Under the pieces are notes generated by a model that was given only the letters and a program-made list of their open reading frames with translations, had not been told where the DNA came from and did no database searches. A stretch of DNA of 64,000 nt, from the NCBI RefSeq assembly GCF_019039035.1, contig NZ_JAHNZT010000002.1, forward strand, positions 434,001 through 498,000, written 5' to 3'. This document shows, piece after piece, positions 35,426 to 42,799 of this stretch (the first letter of the stretch is position 1; every line of letters starts with the position of its first letter). The stretch comes from Citreicoccus inhibens (GTDB lineage Bacteria; Myxococcota; Myxococcia; Myxococcales; Myxococcaceae). The translations under genes were made by a program, and so were the position numbers.

Positions 35426-36460
35426 ATGACCGTCGACGCGCACACTCCTTCGGAGATTCGCACGGGGCTCATCGGCTTCGGGCTCTCGGGCTCGACGTTC
35501 CATGCGCCGCTGCTCGCGGCGAATCCGGCCTTCCGATTGACGGCCATCGCCACGCGCAAGGCGGACGTGGCGATGCCCGGGGTGCGCGCGACGACGGTGG
35601 AGGCGCTGCTCTCGGACGCCGCCGTGTCGCTGGTGATCATCACCACGCCCAACGCCACGCATGCCTCGCTGGTGGAGGCGGCGCTGAACGCGGGCAAGCA
35701 CGTGGTGGTGGAGAAGCCGTTCGCGTTGGAGGTGCGGGACGCGGAGCGCCTCACCGCGCTCGCTCGGGAGCGCGGGCTGTGCTTGACGGTCTTTCACAAC
35801 CGCCGCTGGGATGGCGACTTCCTCACGGTGCGACAGCTGCTGACAGATGGCGCGCTGGGGCGGCTCTACAGCTTCGAGAGCCACTTCGATCGCCTGCGCC
35901 CCCAGGTCAAGGCGCGCTGGAAAGAGGAGGACGTCCCGGGCGCGGGCACGCTGTGGGATTTGGGCTCGCACCTCATCGACCAGGCCGTGCAGCTCTTCGG
36001 GCTCCCGGACACCGTCCTCGCGGACCTGGGCCACCAGCGCCCCGGAGCGAAGGCGGTGGACTGGGTCCATCTGGTGCTGCGCTACGGAGAGCTGCGCGTC
36101 GTGTTGCACTCCGGCTCGGTGGTCCACGAGCCCTGGCCGCGCTTCGTCGTGCGCGGCGATCGCGATGCCTACGTGAAGACGGGGCTCGATCCTCAGGAGG
36201 CCCAACTCCATGAAGGCTTGCGGCCCGGACAAGCGGGCTGGGGCGTCGAGCCCGCCGAGCGCCACGGTCGCTTGCTCGCCAGCGCGCAGTCAGTGCCCAC
36301 CCTCCCCGGGACCTACGAGGCGTTCTACCGGCAGCTCGCGAGCGCCATCACCCACGATGCTCCGGTGCCCGTGTCCCCGGACAGCGCGCAGGATGTCCTG
36401 CGCGTGGTGGAGGCCGCGCTGAGGAGTGACGCCGAGGGGCGGCGCGTGGCCCTGCGCTGA
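35426..36460 (+). CDS. Gfo/Idh/MocA-family oxidoreductase
   Basis: 344 residues with the NAD(P)-binding Rossmann start GLIGFGLSGSTFHAPLLAANP and the family motif VVVEKPFALEVRDAERL, in which Lys is catalytic. The C-terminal substrate domain includes WDLGSHLIDQAVQLFGLP. These enzymes oxidise or reduce sugars, inositols or bile pigments; the pattern GFGLSGSTFHAP is that of YdgJ/scyllo-inositol-type members, but the substrate is not fixed. Starts six bases after the preceding stop. Confidence 0.92.
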   Translation: MTVDAHTPSEIRTGLIGFGLSGSTFHAPLLAANPAFRLTAIATRKADVAMPGVRATTVEALLSDAAVSLVIITTPNATHASLVEAALNAGKHVVVEKPFALEVRDAERLTALARERGLCLTVFHNRRWDGDFLTVRQLLTDGALGRLYSFESHFDRLRPQVKARWKEEDVPGAGTLWDLGSHLIDQAVQLFGLPDTVLADLGHQRPGAKAVDWVHLVLRYGELRVVLHSGSVVHEPWPRFVVRGDRDAYVKTGLDPQEAQLHEGLRPGQAGWGVEPAERHGRLLASAQSVPTLPGTYEAFYRQLASAITHDAPVPVSPDSAQDVLRVVEAALRSDAEGRRVALR

Positions 36461-36513
36461 CGGCTGGCGATTTCGATGGATTCACCCGACCGGGCTTCCT
36501 ATTCAGGCCGGGC

Positions 36514-38691
36514 ATGCTGCACCCGCGTTTGGTGGAACACTCGAAAGAGGTCGCCCGGTTCGCGCCGGTGAAGCCCGCGGTCAAGGCGGGCCTTCGCGCG
36601 GCGCTGGCCACGGTGCTCCCCGTCCTGCTCTCCACCAGCCTGAACCTGCCAGGCGGCTTGTGGATGAGCGTGGGAGGCTTCAACACCTCGTTCTCGGACA
36701 AGGGGGGCTCCTACGGCACGCGCGCCCGGAGCATGGCCATCGCGGCCGTGGCCGGAGCCTTGTCGGTGCTCGTGGGGAGCCTCGCGGGTCACCATCCCGC
36801 CATCGCCATCCCCGTGACGTTGGTCTGGGTGTCGTTGTGCAGCTTCGCGGGCGTCCATGGCGCGGCGGCGAACCTCGCGGGCAACACCGCGGCGAGCACG
36901 TTCGTCATCTCGCTGGCGCTGCCCGCGGCGAGCGTGGGCGCCGCGTTCGAGGAGAGCCTCTTTCTCCTCGCGGGCGCGCTCTGGGCGATGGTCCTGTCGC
37001 TCGTCCTGTGGCCCATTCGTCCCTACCGTCCCGCGCGGCTCGCCATCGCGCGGTGTTTCCGGCTGGTGGCGGACTACGCGGCGGAGCTGGAGCGGCTCGC
37101 CCCCGGCACGGATGAGGCCGCATGGCAGGCGCTCATTCAGGCGCAGCATGGCCGCATTCGCGAGGCGCTCGAGGACGCGCGGATCACCCTGGTCGCCACG
37201 CGACGGGGGCGTGGCGAGCGGGGACGGGGTGAGAAGCTGCTCGTCCTGCTCCAGTCCGCGGACATGATGTTCATGTCCCTCATCGCCCTGGGAGATGACC
37301 TGGAGAGCCTGCGGATGCGGCGGCCGGGCGCGCCGGGGACATCCGTCGCGACGTCGCTGAGCGCCCTGTCTCGCACGCTCCAGGAGATTGCCCACCTCGT
37401 GGAGACCGAGGGCCGCGCGCGGCAGCTCCCCGCGCTCGACTGGCCGACACCCCGGATCCCGCCCGAGGTCGCGCCTTCGCGGGACACCGTCCGGCATGCG
37501 CTCAGTGAGCACCTGGTGGGCGTCCTGGCACAGCTTCGCGAGTACGCGGGGACAGCCATCGACACGGCGGCGAGCCTCCCGGACAGTCGCCCGCTGCCGA
37601 GGGAGCGCGCCCTTTCCGCCAGCCCGCTCGTCGAGCCGGAGCTGTCGCTGTGGGCTCCGGTGAAGGAGAACCTGACGCTCGACTCCGTGGTGCTGCGGCA
37701 CGCGCTGCGCGTCGGCCTGACGACGACGGTGGCCGTGGGCATCACCACGCTACTGCGCCCGAGCCACGGCTACTGGGTCACCATCACCGTGCTCACCATC
37801 CTCCTGCCCTACACCGGGCCCACGTTCCTCAAGGCGCTCCAGCGCGTTCTGGGCACCGTGGTGGGCGGCATCCTCGCCATCGGCATCGCCTCGTGGCTGC
37901 ATGATCCGCACGCGCTCATGGCCCTGGTGTTCGTCACGGCCACGGTCTGCGTCAGCGTCATCTCGCTCAACTACGGGCTCTACACCGTCTTCGTCACGCT
38001 CACCTTCGTGCTCCTCGCCGAGGTGGGGACCGGCGACTGGAGCCTCGCCCAGGTGCGCATCGACAACACGCTCATCGGAGGCGCCCTGGCGCTCGCGGGG
38101 AGCTGGTTGCTGTGGGAGCGCTCCGAGCGCGAGCGCTTCCCCACCCAGATCGCCGCGGCCCTGCGCGCGAACGCGGCGCTGCTCCACCAGGTCCTGCCCG
38201 GACATCTGGGCGAGGCCCGCGCGCCAACTCCTGTCGCGAGCGAGGCCCGTCGAGCGCTCGGACTGGCGGCGCTCAATGCAGAGGCTTCGTTCCAGCGTCT
38301 CCTCTCGGAGCCACGGCGGCGTTCGGAGTCACTCGAACCGTTGATGACCCTCCTCGCCTTCACCCGGCGGTTCGCCGCGGCGGTCATCACCCTGGCCTCC
38401 ACCCGACACCCACGCCCCAGTGAGCCGGCGCTCCGAGCCGTGGAGCGCTTCACGCGGGCCTCGGAACAGTCCTTGGAGGATCTCGCCGAGGCGCTGTCGC
38501 AGCGACGCGCGCCGGTTCCCCTCCCCCCATTCACGGAGCTGCTCGGCTGGAATGTGCCGCATGCCTCGCCCGACGCGAGGACCCTGGCGCTGGAGTCGCC
38601 GCTGCTTCAGGCTCAGCTCGAGCGAATCTCGCGACAGCTCACCATCCTCCACGGAGCGGCCTTGCGGCGACAGGGCTCCTTGCGAGGCTGA
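36514..38691 (+). CDS. FUSC-family inner-membrane protein (YccS/AaeB-like)
   Basis: 725 residues with two blocks of about six membrane segments each (residues ~25-170 and ~390-530), separated by a soluble helical region, the layout of FUSC/YccS/AaeB proteins implicated in efflux of aromatic acids or other small molecules. Examples of segments are ALATVLPVLLSTSLNLPGGLW and VAVGITTLLRPSHGYWVTITVLTILL. A soluble helical C-terminus follows. No adjacent membrane-fusion or outer-membrane component is present, so a full AaeAB-type pump cannot be claimed. Confidence 0.9.
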   Translation: MLHPRLVEHSKEVARFAPVKPAVKAGLRAALATVLPVLLSTSLNLPGGLWMSVGGFNTSFSDKGGSYGTRARSMAIAAVAGALSVLVGSLAGHHPAIAIPVTLVWVSLCSFAGVHGAAANLAGNTAASTFVISLALPAASVGAAFEESLFLLAGALWAMVLSLVLWPIRPYRPARLAIARCFRLVADYAAELERLAPGTDEAAWQALIQAQHGRIREALEDARITLVATRRGRGERGRGEKLLVLLQSADMMFMSLIALGDDLESLRMRRPGAPGTSVATSLSALSRTLQEIAHLVETEGRARQLPALDWPTPRIPPEVAPSRDTVRHALSEHLVGVLAQLREYAGTAIDTAASLPDSRPLPRERALSASPLVEPELSLWAPVKENLTLDSVVLRHALRVGLTTTVAVGITTLLRPSHGYWVTITVLTILLPYTGPTFLKALQRVLGTVVGGILAIGIASWLHDPHALMALVFVTATVCVSVISLNYGLYTVFVTLTFVLLAEVGTGDWSLAQVRIDNTLIGGALALAGSWLLWERSERERFPTQIAAALRANAALLHQVLPGHLGEARAPTPVASEARRALGLAALNAEASFQRLLSEPRRRSESLEPLMTLLAFTRRFAAAVITLASTRHPRPSEPALRAVERFTRASEQSLEDLAEALSQRRAPVPLPPFTELLGWNVPHASPDARTLALESPLLQAQLERISRQLTILHGAALRRQGSLRG

Positions 38692-38694
38692 GCG

Positions 38695-39453
38695 TCACTT
38701 CAAGCAGACGAGAGGCACCGCGGGAGGGTTCTCCAGCAACGGCCGCCAGTGCTCACGGCCGAACAGCTCCTCCCCTTCGGGGGAGACGGACAGCGGGGGC
38801 CAGGCGATCTCCCGGAAGCCCGCGGCGCGCAGCTCATCTTCGAGCGTGGCGCGACGCCAGCGACAGGGCCGCACATCAATGGGCTTGCCCTGGATGTGAG
38901 ACACGAGGCGGAGCGGAGCGCCGTCGGGAAGCTCCGCGAGCGCGGCATGCTCGGCGTTCGCCGGCAGGATCTGCATGCCATGCGCGGCGAAGTAGTCCCG
39001 GCGTGAGAACTCGCCGACAGGATTCACGGCGACCGCGACCAGCCGACCGCCGGGTCGTACGGCCTCCGCCATGCCTCGACACATGCCACGGAGTACTTCG
39101 CGTGTCTCGGCATACGGCAGCACGTAGACCGCCGTGACGATGTCGAAGCGTCCCAGGCGCCCCGCATTGGCCGCATCCTCCAGGACATACTCGATGCCCA
39201 GGGGCGCTTCGGCCTCTCGCATCCGGGCGTGCGCGAGCATGTTGGTGGCAATGTCGAAGCCTACGACTCGCGCCGCGCCCCGCTCGCGCAGCCGTCGGGT
39301 GTAGAGCCCCGCGCCACATCCCGCGTCCAGGACCGAGGCGCCTCGGACATCGCCCAGCGCGTTGAAGAAAGACCAGGCCTCGAAATAGCGCCGATAGTGA
39401 AAGTTCTCGTCATCCTCATAGGCACGGACGAATGCGTTGAATGGAGGTTCCAT
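38695..39453 (-). CDS. Class I SAM-dependent methyltransferase
   Basis: The ATG at 39453 has an excellent ribosome site (AAGGAAGG, seven bases). The protein contains motif I SVLDAGCGAGLYTRRL, a following acidic residue VVGFDIA, and motif IV RFDIVTAVYVLPYAE, the common small-molecule methyltransferase plan (ubiquinone/menaquinone-like). The N-terminus NAFVRAYEDDENFHYRRYFEAWSFFNAL is typical of enzymes acting on small metabolites. Substrate unknown. Its stop is four bases beyond the convergent FUSC gene's stop. Confidence 0.92.
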   Translation of the reverse strand: MEPPFNAFVRAYEDDENFHYRRYFEAWSFFNALGDVRGASVLDAGCGAGLYTRRLRERGAARVVGFDIATNMLAHARMREAEAPLGIEYVLEDAANAGRLGRFDIVTAVYVLPYAETREVLRGMCRGMAEAVRPGGRLVAVAVNPVGEFSRRDYFAAHGMQILPANAEHAALAELPDGAPLRLVSHIQGKPIDVRPCRWRRATLEDELRAAGFREIAWPPLSVSPEGEELFGREHWRPLLENPPAVPLVCLK

Positions 39454-39604
39454 CGGCACCTTCCTTGAATCACCGATGATAACAGACAAGGGGGCGAGCC
39501 CTGGATTGCCACCCCGAGTCACAAGCAAGCCTGCGTCAACGCAGTGCGTCCTCATGCGAGCCCCTTTCGCTGACACGAGCGCGCCCCCACCGTGACAAGC
39601 AACC

Positions 39605-39892
39605 ATGTCTACGAACGCGCCGACCGCCCTTTCTGATCGCTCGAAGTGGCTCCTCCTGGCGGGGCTCGTGGCCCTTCCGCTCTACGTTCTGCCCGTGGGG
39701 TTCCGCGGACTGCGCGCCATGCGGCCCCTGTTGCTGCGCGATGCCCTCGGAGGAGCCATCGCGCTGGGAGCGCTCTCCTTGTCGCAGATGGCGCTCTGCC
39801 GAGCCCTGAGCGCGAAGAAGCCCCGGGCCCTGCCGCGGTTCCAGCCATTCTGCTCGGAAGAATTCGCCGCCTCCGCCGCGTCTGGGCATTGA
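39605..39892 (+). CDS. Possible small membrane protein, 95 aa
   Basis: Two hydrophobic segments (WLLLAGLVALPLYVLPVGF and DALGGAIALGALSLSQMAL) separated by a basic loop (FRGLRAMRPLLLR), then a soluble tail. Only a weak ribosome site precedes the ATG, and I know no family. It could be a short inner-membrane protein or a chance frame in GC-rich DNA; it is the first gene-like frame before the long repeat-bearing gap. Confidence 0.45.
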   Translation: MSTNAPTALSDRSKWLLLAGLVALPLYVLPVGFRGLRAMRPLLLRDALGGAIALGALSLSQMALCRALSAKKPRALPRFQPFCSEEFAASAASGH

Positions 39893-40012
39893 AGCCAGCC
39901 TCAGCGGGAGGGCCAATGACTGTCATTAATGCCAAATCAAACACAAACAAGATCTCGATTTGTGAGATTGTCTTTGAAGTGTGACCGCAGGTGCCCGTCA
40001 CTCGCGCGCGAC

Positions 40013-40249
40013 TGCCTGATAGTTCGTTCAGGTAGGCAACATACCCATCATTCGCAGCCGGAATGCAGGGGAAATGCCTGATGATATGTTCAGGTAGACA
40101 TGTGTTGTCGTCGATGCGGCAACACTGCTTGAATGTTCACGTAGGCAGTGGCGCCCGGTGCGACCCTTGATGCACTGACAATGTGTTCATGTAGGCATGG
40201 TGTCTCGCGCGACCGGGCAAAAACACCTACAGGTTCGTTCATGTAGGCA
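40013..40249. repeat. Array of five diverged 26-bp palindromic repeats
   Basis: Units at 40013-40038, 40075-40100, 40122-40147, 40172-40197 and 40224-40249. All share the 3' core GTTCANGTAGRCA and a CT at unit positions 4-5; unit 1 has arms CCTGA...TCAGG and TGCCT...AGGCA, so each can fold or bind as an imperfect palindrome. Gaps between units are 36, 21, 24 and 26 bases (centre-to-centre 47-62). The spacing recalls CRISPR, but the repeats are too diverged and there is no cas gene. Function unknown. Confidence 0.8.
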
Positions 40250-40262
40250 TGGCGGAACGAGA

Positions 40263-40295
40263 ACGGCCCCCACGAGGTGCGCTCGTGGAGGCCGT
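40263..40295. terminator. Long hairpin at the convergent gene ends
   Basis: Arms ACGGCC (40263-40268) and CCACGAG (40270-40276) pair with CTCGTGG (40282-40288) and GGCCGT (40290-40295), with one mismatch and a 5-base loop. It lies 63 bases beyond the GGCT-like gene's stop. There is no T-tract on either side. Confidence 0.5.
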
Positions 40296-40357
40296 GGAAC
40301 ACGATTCATGTCTGAGCCGCCGGCGCCCCACCCTCGAGGCGGAGGCTCACGGATGCG

Positions 40358-40879
40358 TCACTCGCCGCGCGACAGCCGGGCGATGTAGTCCGCCGGCAGC
40401 CCCGCGCTGCGGGCACCGCGAACGAGCGCCTCGATGAACCGCGGGCTCACGGGCCCATCCTGGGACGCGCGACGAGGATTGGTGACGAAGGCCGTGGCCT
40501 CCAGCTCTCGCCCGTTGACCCGAACGCGCACCGGACGCTCGATGCACATGCCGGTGACGAAGCCCTCCTTGTGCTGAACGATGGGCCAGTCCTTCCCAGC
40601 GATCTCGAACAGCCGGCCGTACACCCGGCGCCCCGGGACATCCGTGAGGCCCGCCACGCGGCCACCCCACCACCGGGAGGGGAAGTCATAGACGAGGTCG
40701 ACGTCCACCGCCTCGGCCACCTCCCCCGCCGGGAGGTCGAAGAAGCCGTAGCTGTGTTGATCCCGCCACTCCTCGAAGGCCGCTCGGTCGAGGATGGTCG
40801 AGTACGCGAAATACAGCCGCGGCGCCGCGCCCTCTGCCGCCCCGCGCGCCTTCATCACCTGATCGTAATGTGAGTCCAT
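40358..40879 (-). CDS. Gamma-glutamylcyclotransferase-like (GGCT) protein
   Basis: 173 residues with the GGCT/AIG2-like fold pattern RLYFAY...VDVDLVYDFPSRWWGGRVAGLTDVPGRRVYGRLFEIAGKDWPIVQHKEGF, the HKEG segment containing the expected catalytic Glu, and a family-like end SPRFIEALVRGARSAGLPADYIARL. The substrate-binding loop, normally YGSNL near the N-terminus, reads AYSTIL, so substrate may differ from gamma-glutamyl amines. A strong ribosome site (GGAGAGGGAG) precedes the ATG. Third gene after the prenyl synthase and GbsR genes; no membrane or Cys features. Confidence 0.8.
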   Translation of the reverse strand: MDSHYDQVMKARGAAEGAAPRLYFAYSTILDRAAFEEWRDQHSYGFFDLPAGEVAEAVDVDLVYDFPSRWWGGRVAGLTDVPGRRVYGRLFEIAGKDWPIVQHKEGFVTGMCIERPVRVRVNGRELEATAFVTNPRRASQDGPVSPRFIEALVRGARSAGLPADYIARLSRGE

Positions 40880-40889
40880 GCTCCCTCTC

Positions 40890-41480
40890 CTACCTGCCCT
40901 TGCGCGCGCCCGTGTCGTCGCGGAAGGCACCGAGCACTCCCGCCACGTCCAACCGGGACGTCTTGATGAACAGTCGTAATGCGCGCTCGACGTGGTCGCC
41001 CAGGGTGGCCATGCGCTCCAGCCGCTGCAACCGCTCGTGGGGAACGTTGCCGGCCTGCTCCGCCAGACGCCGCGCCTCCGCCAGGTCCGCGCGGATGCGC
41101 GCCACGAAGCCCGCCTCGCGCTCCTCGATGACGTGCGTCACCATGCGCACCAGGTCCGTCTCCGCGCGGTAGCGCCAGACGGTGTCCTGCGGCACGCGCA
41201 CGCGCTGGACGACGCCCCAGCGCTCCAAGTCTCGGAGCAGCATGGAGACGCCGCCCTTGGAGAGATCCAGCTCGCGCTCAATCTCTCCCGCCGTCAGCGG
41301 CTCGCCGCGCAGGTAGAGCAGCCCCCAGACGCGTCCCTGGTTGCGCTTGAAGCCCCAGAACTCGATGACGTTGCCCACCGCGTCCACCGCGATGGCTTCC
41401 CACGGCGCCAGCCGGGCGTTCTCTGTTGGCGCCTCGGGGCGCTGGCTACCGGGCCCCCCCGTCCACAGGTAGCCTTTCAT
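40890..41480 (-). CDS. GbsR/MarR-family transcription regulator
   Basis: 196 residues with a winged helix-turn-helix typical of GbsR (LLYLRGEPLTAGEIERELDLSKGGVSMLLRDLERWGVVQRVRVPQDTVWRYRAETD) and a helical C-terminus. GbsR regulators commonly repress choline/glycine-betaine genes but other members act on unrelated operons. Start ATG at 41480 overlaps the stop of the prenyl synthase gene. The perfect inverted repeat at 42503-42522 next to the -10 of the operon is the obvious candidate operator, which would make it autoregulated. Confidence 0.9.
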   Translation of the reverse strand: MKGYLWTGGPGSQRPEAPTENARLAPWEAIAVDAVGNVIEFWGFKRNQGRVWGLLYLRGEPLTAGEIERELDLSKGGVSMLLRDLERWGVVQRVRVPQDTVWRYRAETDLVRMVTHVIEEREAGFVARIRADLAEARRLAEQAGNVPHERLQRLERMATLGDHVERALRLFIKTSRLDVAGVLGAFRDDTGARKGR

Positions 41481-42475
41481 GCAGCGCGTCCTTTCACCTG
41501 TTCCGCGATGCCTTCCGACAGCCGGCGCGCCCAGCTCACCAACTCCGCGCCCGCGGGCACGTCGGCGTAGTGCCCGAGCTTGTCGAGCGACGCCTCGATC
41601 TCCAGGTTCATGTGCGCCATGGAGGACTCCACCGCGCCCGTCGCCTCGATGGCGGCGCCGATCTCCCGCGTGCGCTCCGGCGTGATCACGGAGAAGGCCC
41701 ACGCGTCCTTCAGCTTGCGGCGCAGGGACTCATCCTTCGCCACGGCCAGGAGGATGGGCATGGAGGGCGTGCGCGAGTGCACGTCCGCGTAGCGCGGCTT
41801 GCCCACGTCGGTGCCGAGGATGTCGCGGATGTCGTCGGCGATCTGGAACGCCACGCCCAGGTGGCGACCGAACCCGTCGAAGCGCGCCACCGCGTCCGGC
41901 GCCATCCCGAGCGTGGCGGCGGCGTTGCCGCACCAGCCGAACAGCGAACCCGTCTTGCCCTCGGCGATGAACCGCAGGCGGGACATGGGCAGGTCCAGGT
42001 CGCCGCGCGCCTCCACCTCGGCGATGGCGGCGCGGGTCATCTCCGCGACCACGGACAGCGCGCTCTGCGTCAGCCGCGAATCCAGCTCGGACAGGCGCTG
42101 CAACCCCGTGGAGAGGATGAGGTCGCCGCTCATCACCGCGACGATGTTGCCCCAGCGAGCGTTCACGGTGGGCCGTCCGCGACGGAACATGCCCGCGTCC
42201 ACCACGTCATCATGCAGGAGGCTGGCCGAGTGGATCAGCTCGGCCGCCACGGCCACGTCCACCAGCTTCTCCGCCTCCACCCCGACCGCGGCGCCGAACA
42301 GCCGCACCAGCATGGGGCGCGCCCGCTTGCTGCCGCTGCCCAGGCACAGGTGACGGGCCGCCTCCATCAGCGTGTCGCCCTTCACGTCTGGACCGGCATT
42401 CCCATCCACCAACATGGAGCCCAGCCGCTGCTCCACATTCCCCAGAAAATCCGTCAGCTCGCGAGCCAGATCCAT
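41477..42475 (-). CDS. Trans-isoprenyl diphosphate synthase
   Basis: 332 residues with both Asp-rich motifs: FARM LLHDDVVDAG (Asp89, Asp90, Asp93) and SARM FQIADDIRDILG, plus GSKRARPMLV. Builds an all-trans prenyl diphosphate from IPP and an allylic primer. The two residues before the FARM (LL) set product length, but chain length cannot be called reliably. First gene of a three-gene operon with a GbsR regulator and a GGCT-like protein; a carotenoid or quinone role is possible but no partner genes are near. Confidence 0.93.
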   Translation of the reverse strand: MDLARELTDFLGNVEQRLGSMLVDGNAGPDVKGDTLMEAARHLCLGSGSKRARPMLVRLFGAAVGVEAEKLVDVAVAAELIHSASLLHDDVVDAGMFRRGRPTVNARWGNIVAVMSGDLILSTGLQRLSELDSRLTQSALSVVAEMTRAAIAEVEARGDLDLPMSRLRFIAEGKTGSLFGWCGNAAATLGMAPDAVARFDGFGRHLGVAFQIADDIRDILGTDVGKPRYADVHSRTPSMPILLAVAKDESLRRKLKDAWAFSVITPERTREIGAAIEATGAVESSMAHMNLEIEASLDKLGHYADVPAGAELVSWARRLSEGIAEQVKGRAA

Positions 42476-42497
42476 GTGCGCCCTCTCCTGGTCCGTT

Positions 42498-42522
42498 CAT
42501 ATAGTTCAAGACCGCTTGAACT
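42498..42522 (-). promoter_or_regulatory. Promoter -10 with palindromic operator candidate
   Basis: On the minus strand a TATATG hexamer (42503-42498) is immediately preceded by the perfect inverted repeat AGTTCAAG-N4-CTTGAACT (42503-42522), which fills the spacer between -10 and -35. A protein bound there would block RNA polymerase. No good -35 is visible. The start codon of the prenyl synthase is 23 bases downstream of the -10. Confidence 0.55.
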
Positions 42523-42602
42523 GCACCTGAATCCCGCCGAGGCGCCGGGCGAGGAGTCAGGGGGATTCGAGGGTCGTGGCCGGCGGGTGGGCAGGCGTGC
42601 GT

Positions 42603-42634
42603 CGAGGGTTCACCGGACGTCCGGTTGAGCCTCG
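42603..42634. repeat. 32-bp imperfect palindrome with perfect 14-bp core
   Basis: Core ACCGGACGTCCGGT (42612-42625), flanked symmetrically by CGAGG (42603-42607) and CCTCG (42630-42634). A dimeric-protein site or hairpin; it lies about 165 bases before the MFS gene's ATG. Confidence 0.6.
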
Positions 42635-42799
42635 TCCGCGGGCCATGCGACAGACGGGAGGACTCGCAACACCTCGCTTGAAATCGCGTTGCCTCCCACC
42701 GCGCTCCGCCGCCATGTCGCTCGGGGACTCGGGGCTCTCGCCTCGGGCGTCCCATTGTTCCGCCCAGGCACCTCGCTGCCGGGCGCCAGCGCGCCCCTG

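Larger units (their letters stand above)
39893..40357. other. Convergent gene-free region holding the palindromic repeat array
   Basis: 465 bases between the 3' ends of the small membrane protein gene (plus) and the GGCT-like gene (minus). From 39915 to 39980 it is unusually A/T-rich for this window and includes the perfect palindrome AATGAC-T-GTCATT (39915-39927). Then come five repeat units (40013-40249) and a long hairpin (40263-40295). No coding frame is credible. Confidence 0.75.
42476..42799. other. Divergent intergenic region with two palindromic sites
   Basis: 324 bases between the prenyl synthase gene (minus) and the MFS gene (plus). It contains the -10 with abutting operator-like repeat at 42498-42522 and a longer imperfect palindrome at 42603-42634. 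Part of the right end may be coding if the MFS gene starts further upstream (a TTG at 42689 is in frame). Confidence 0.55.

Noticed and set aside
40013-40249. CRISPR array
   Set aside because: The five repeats differ at many positions outside the core, spacers are of uneven length (21-36), and no cas gene is nearby.
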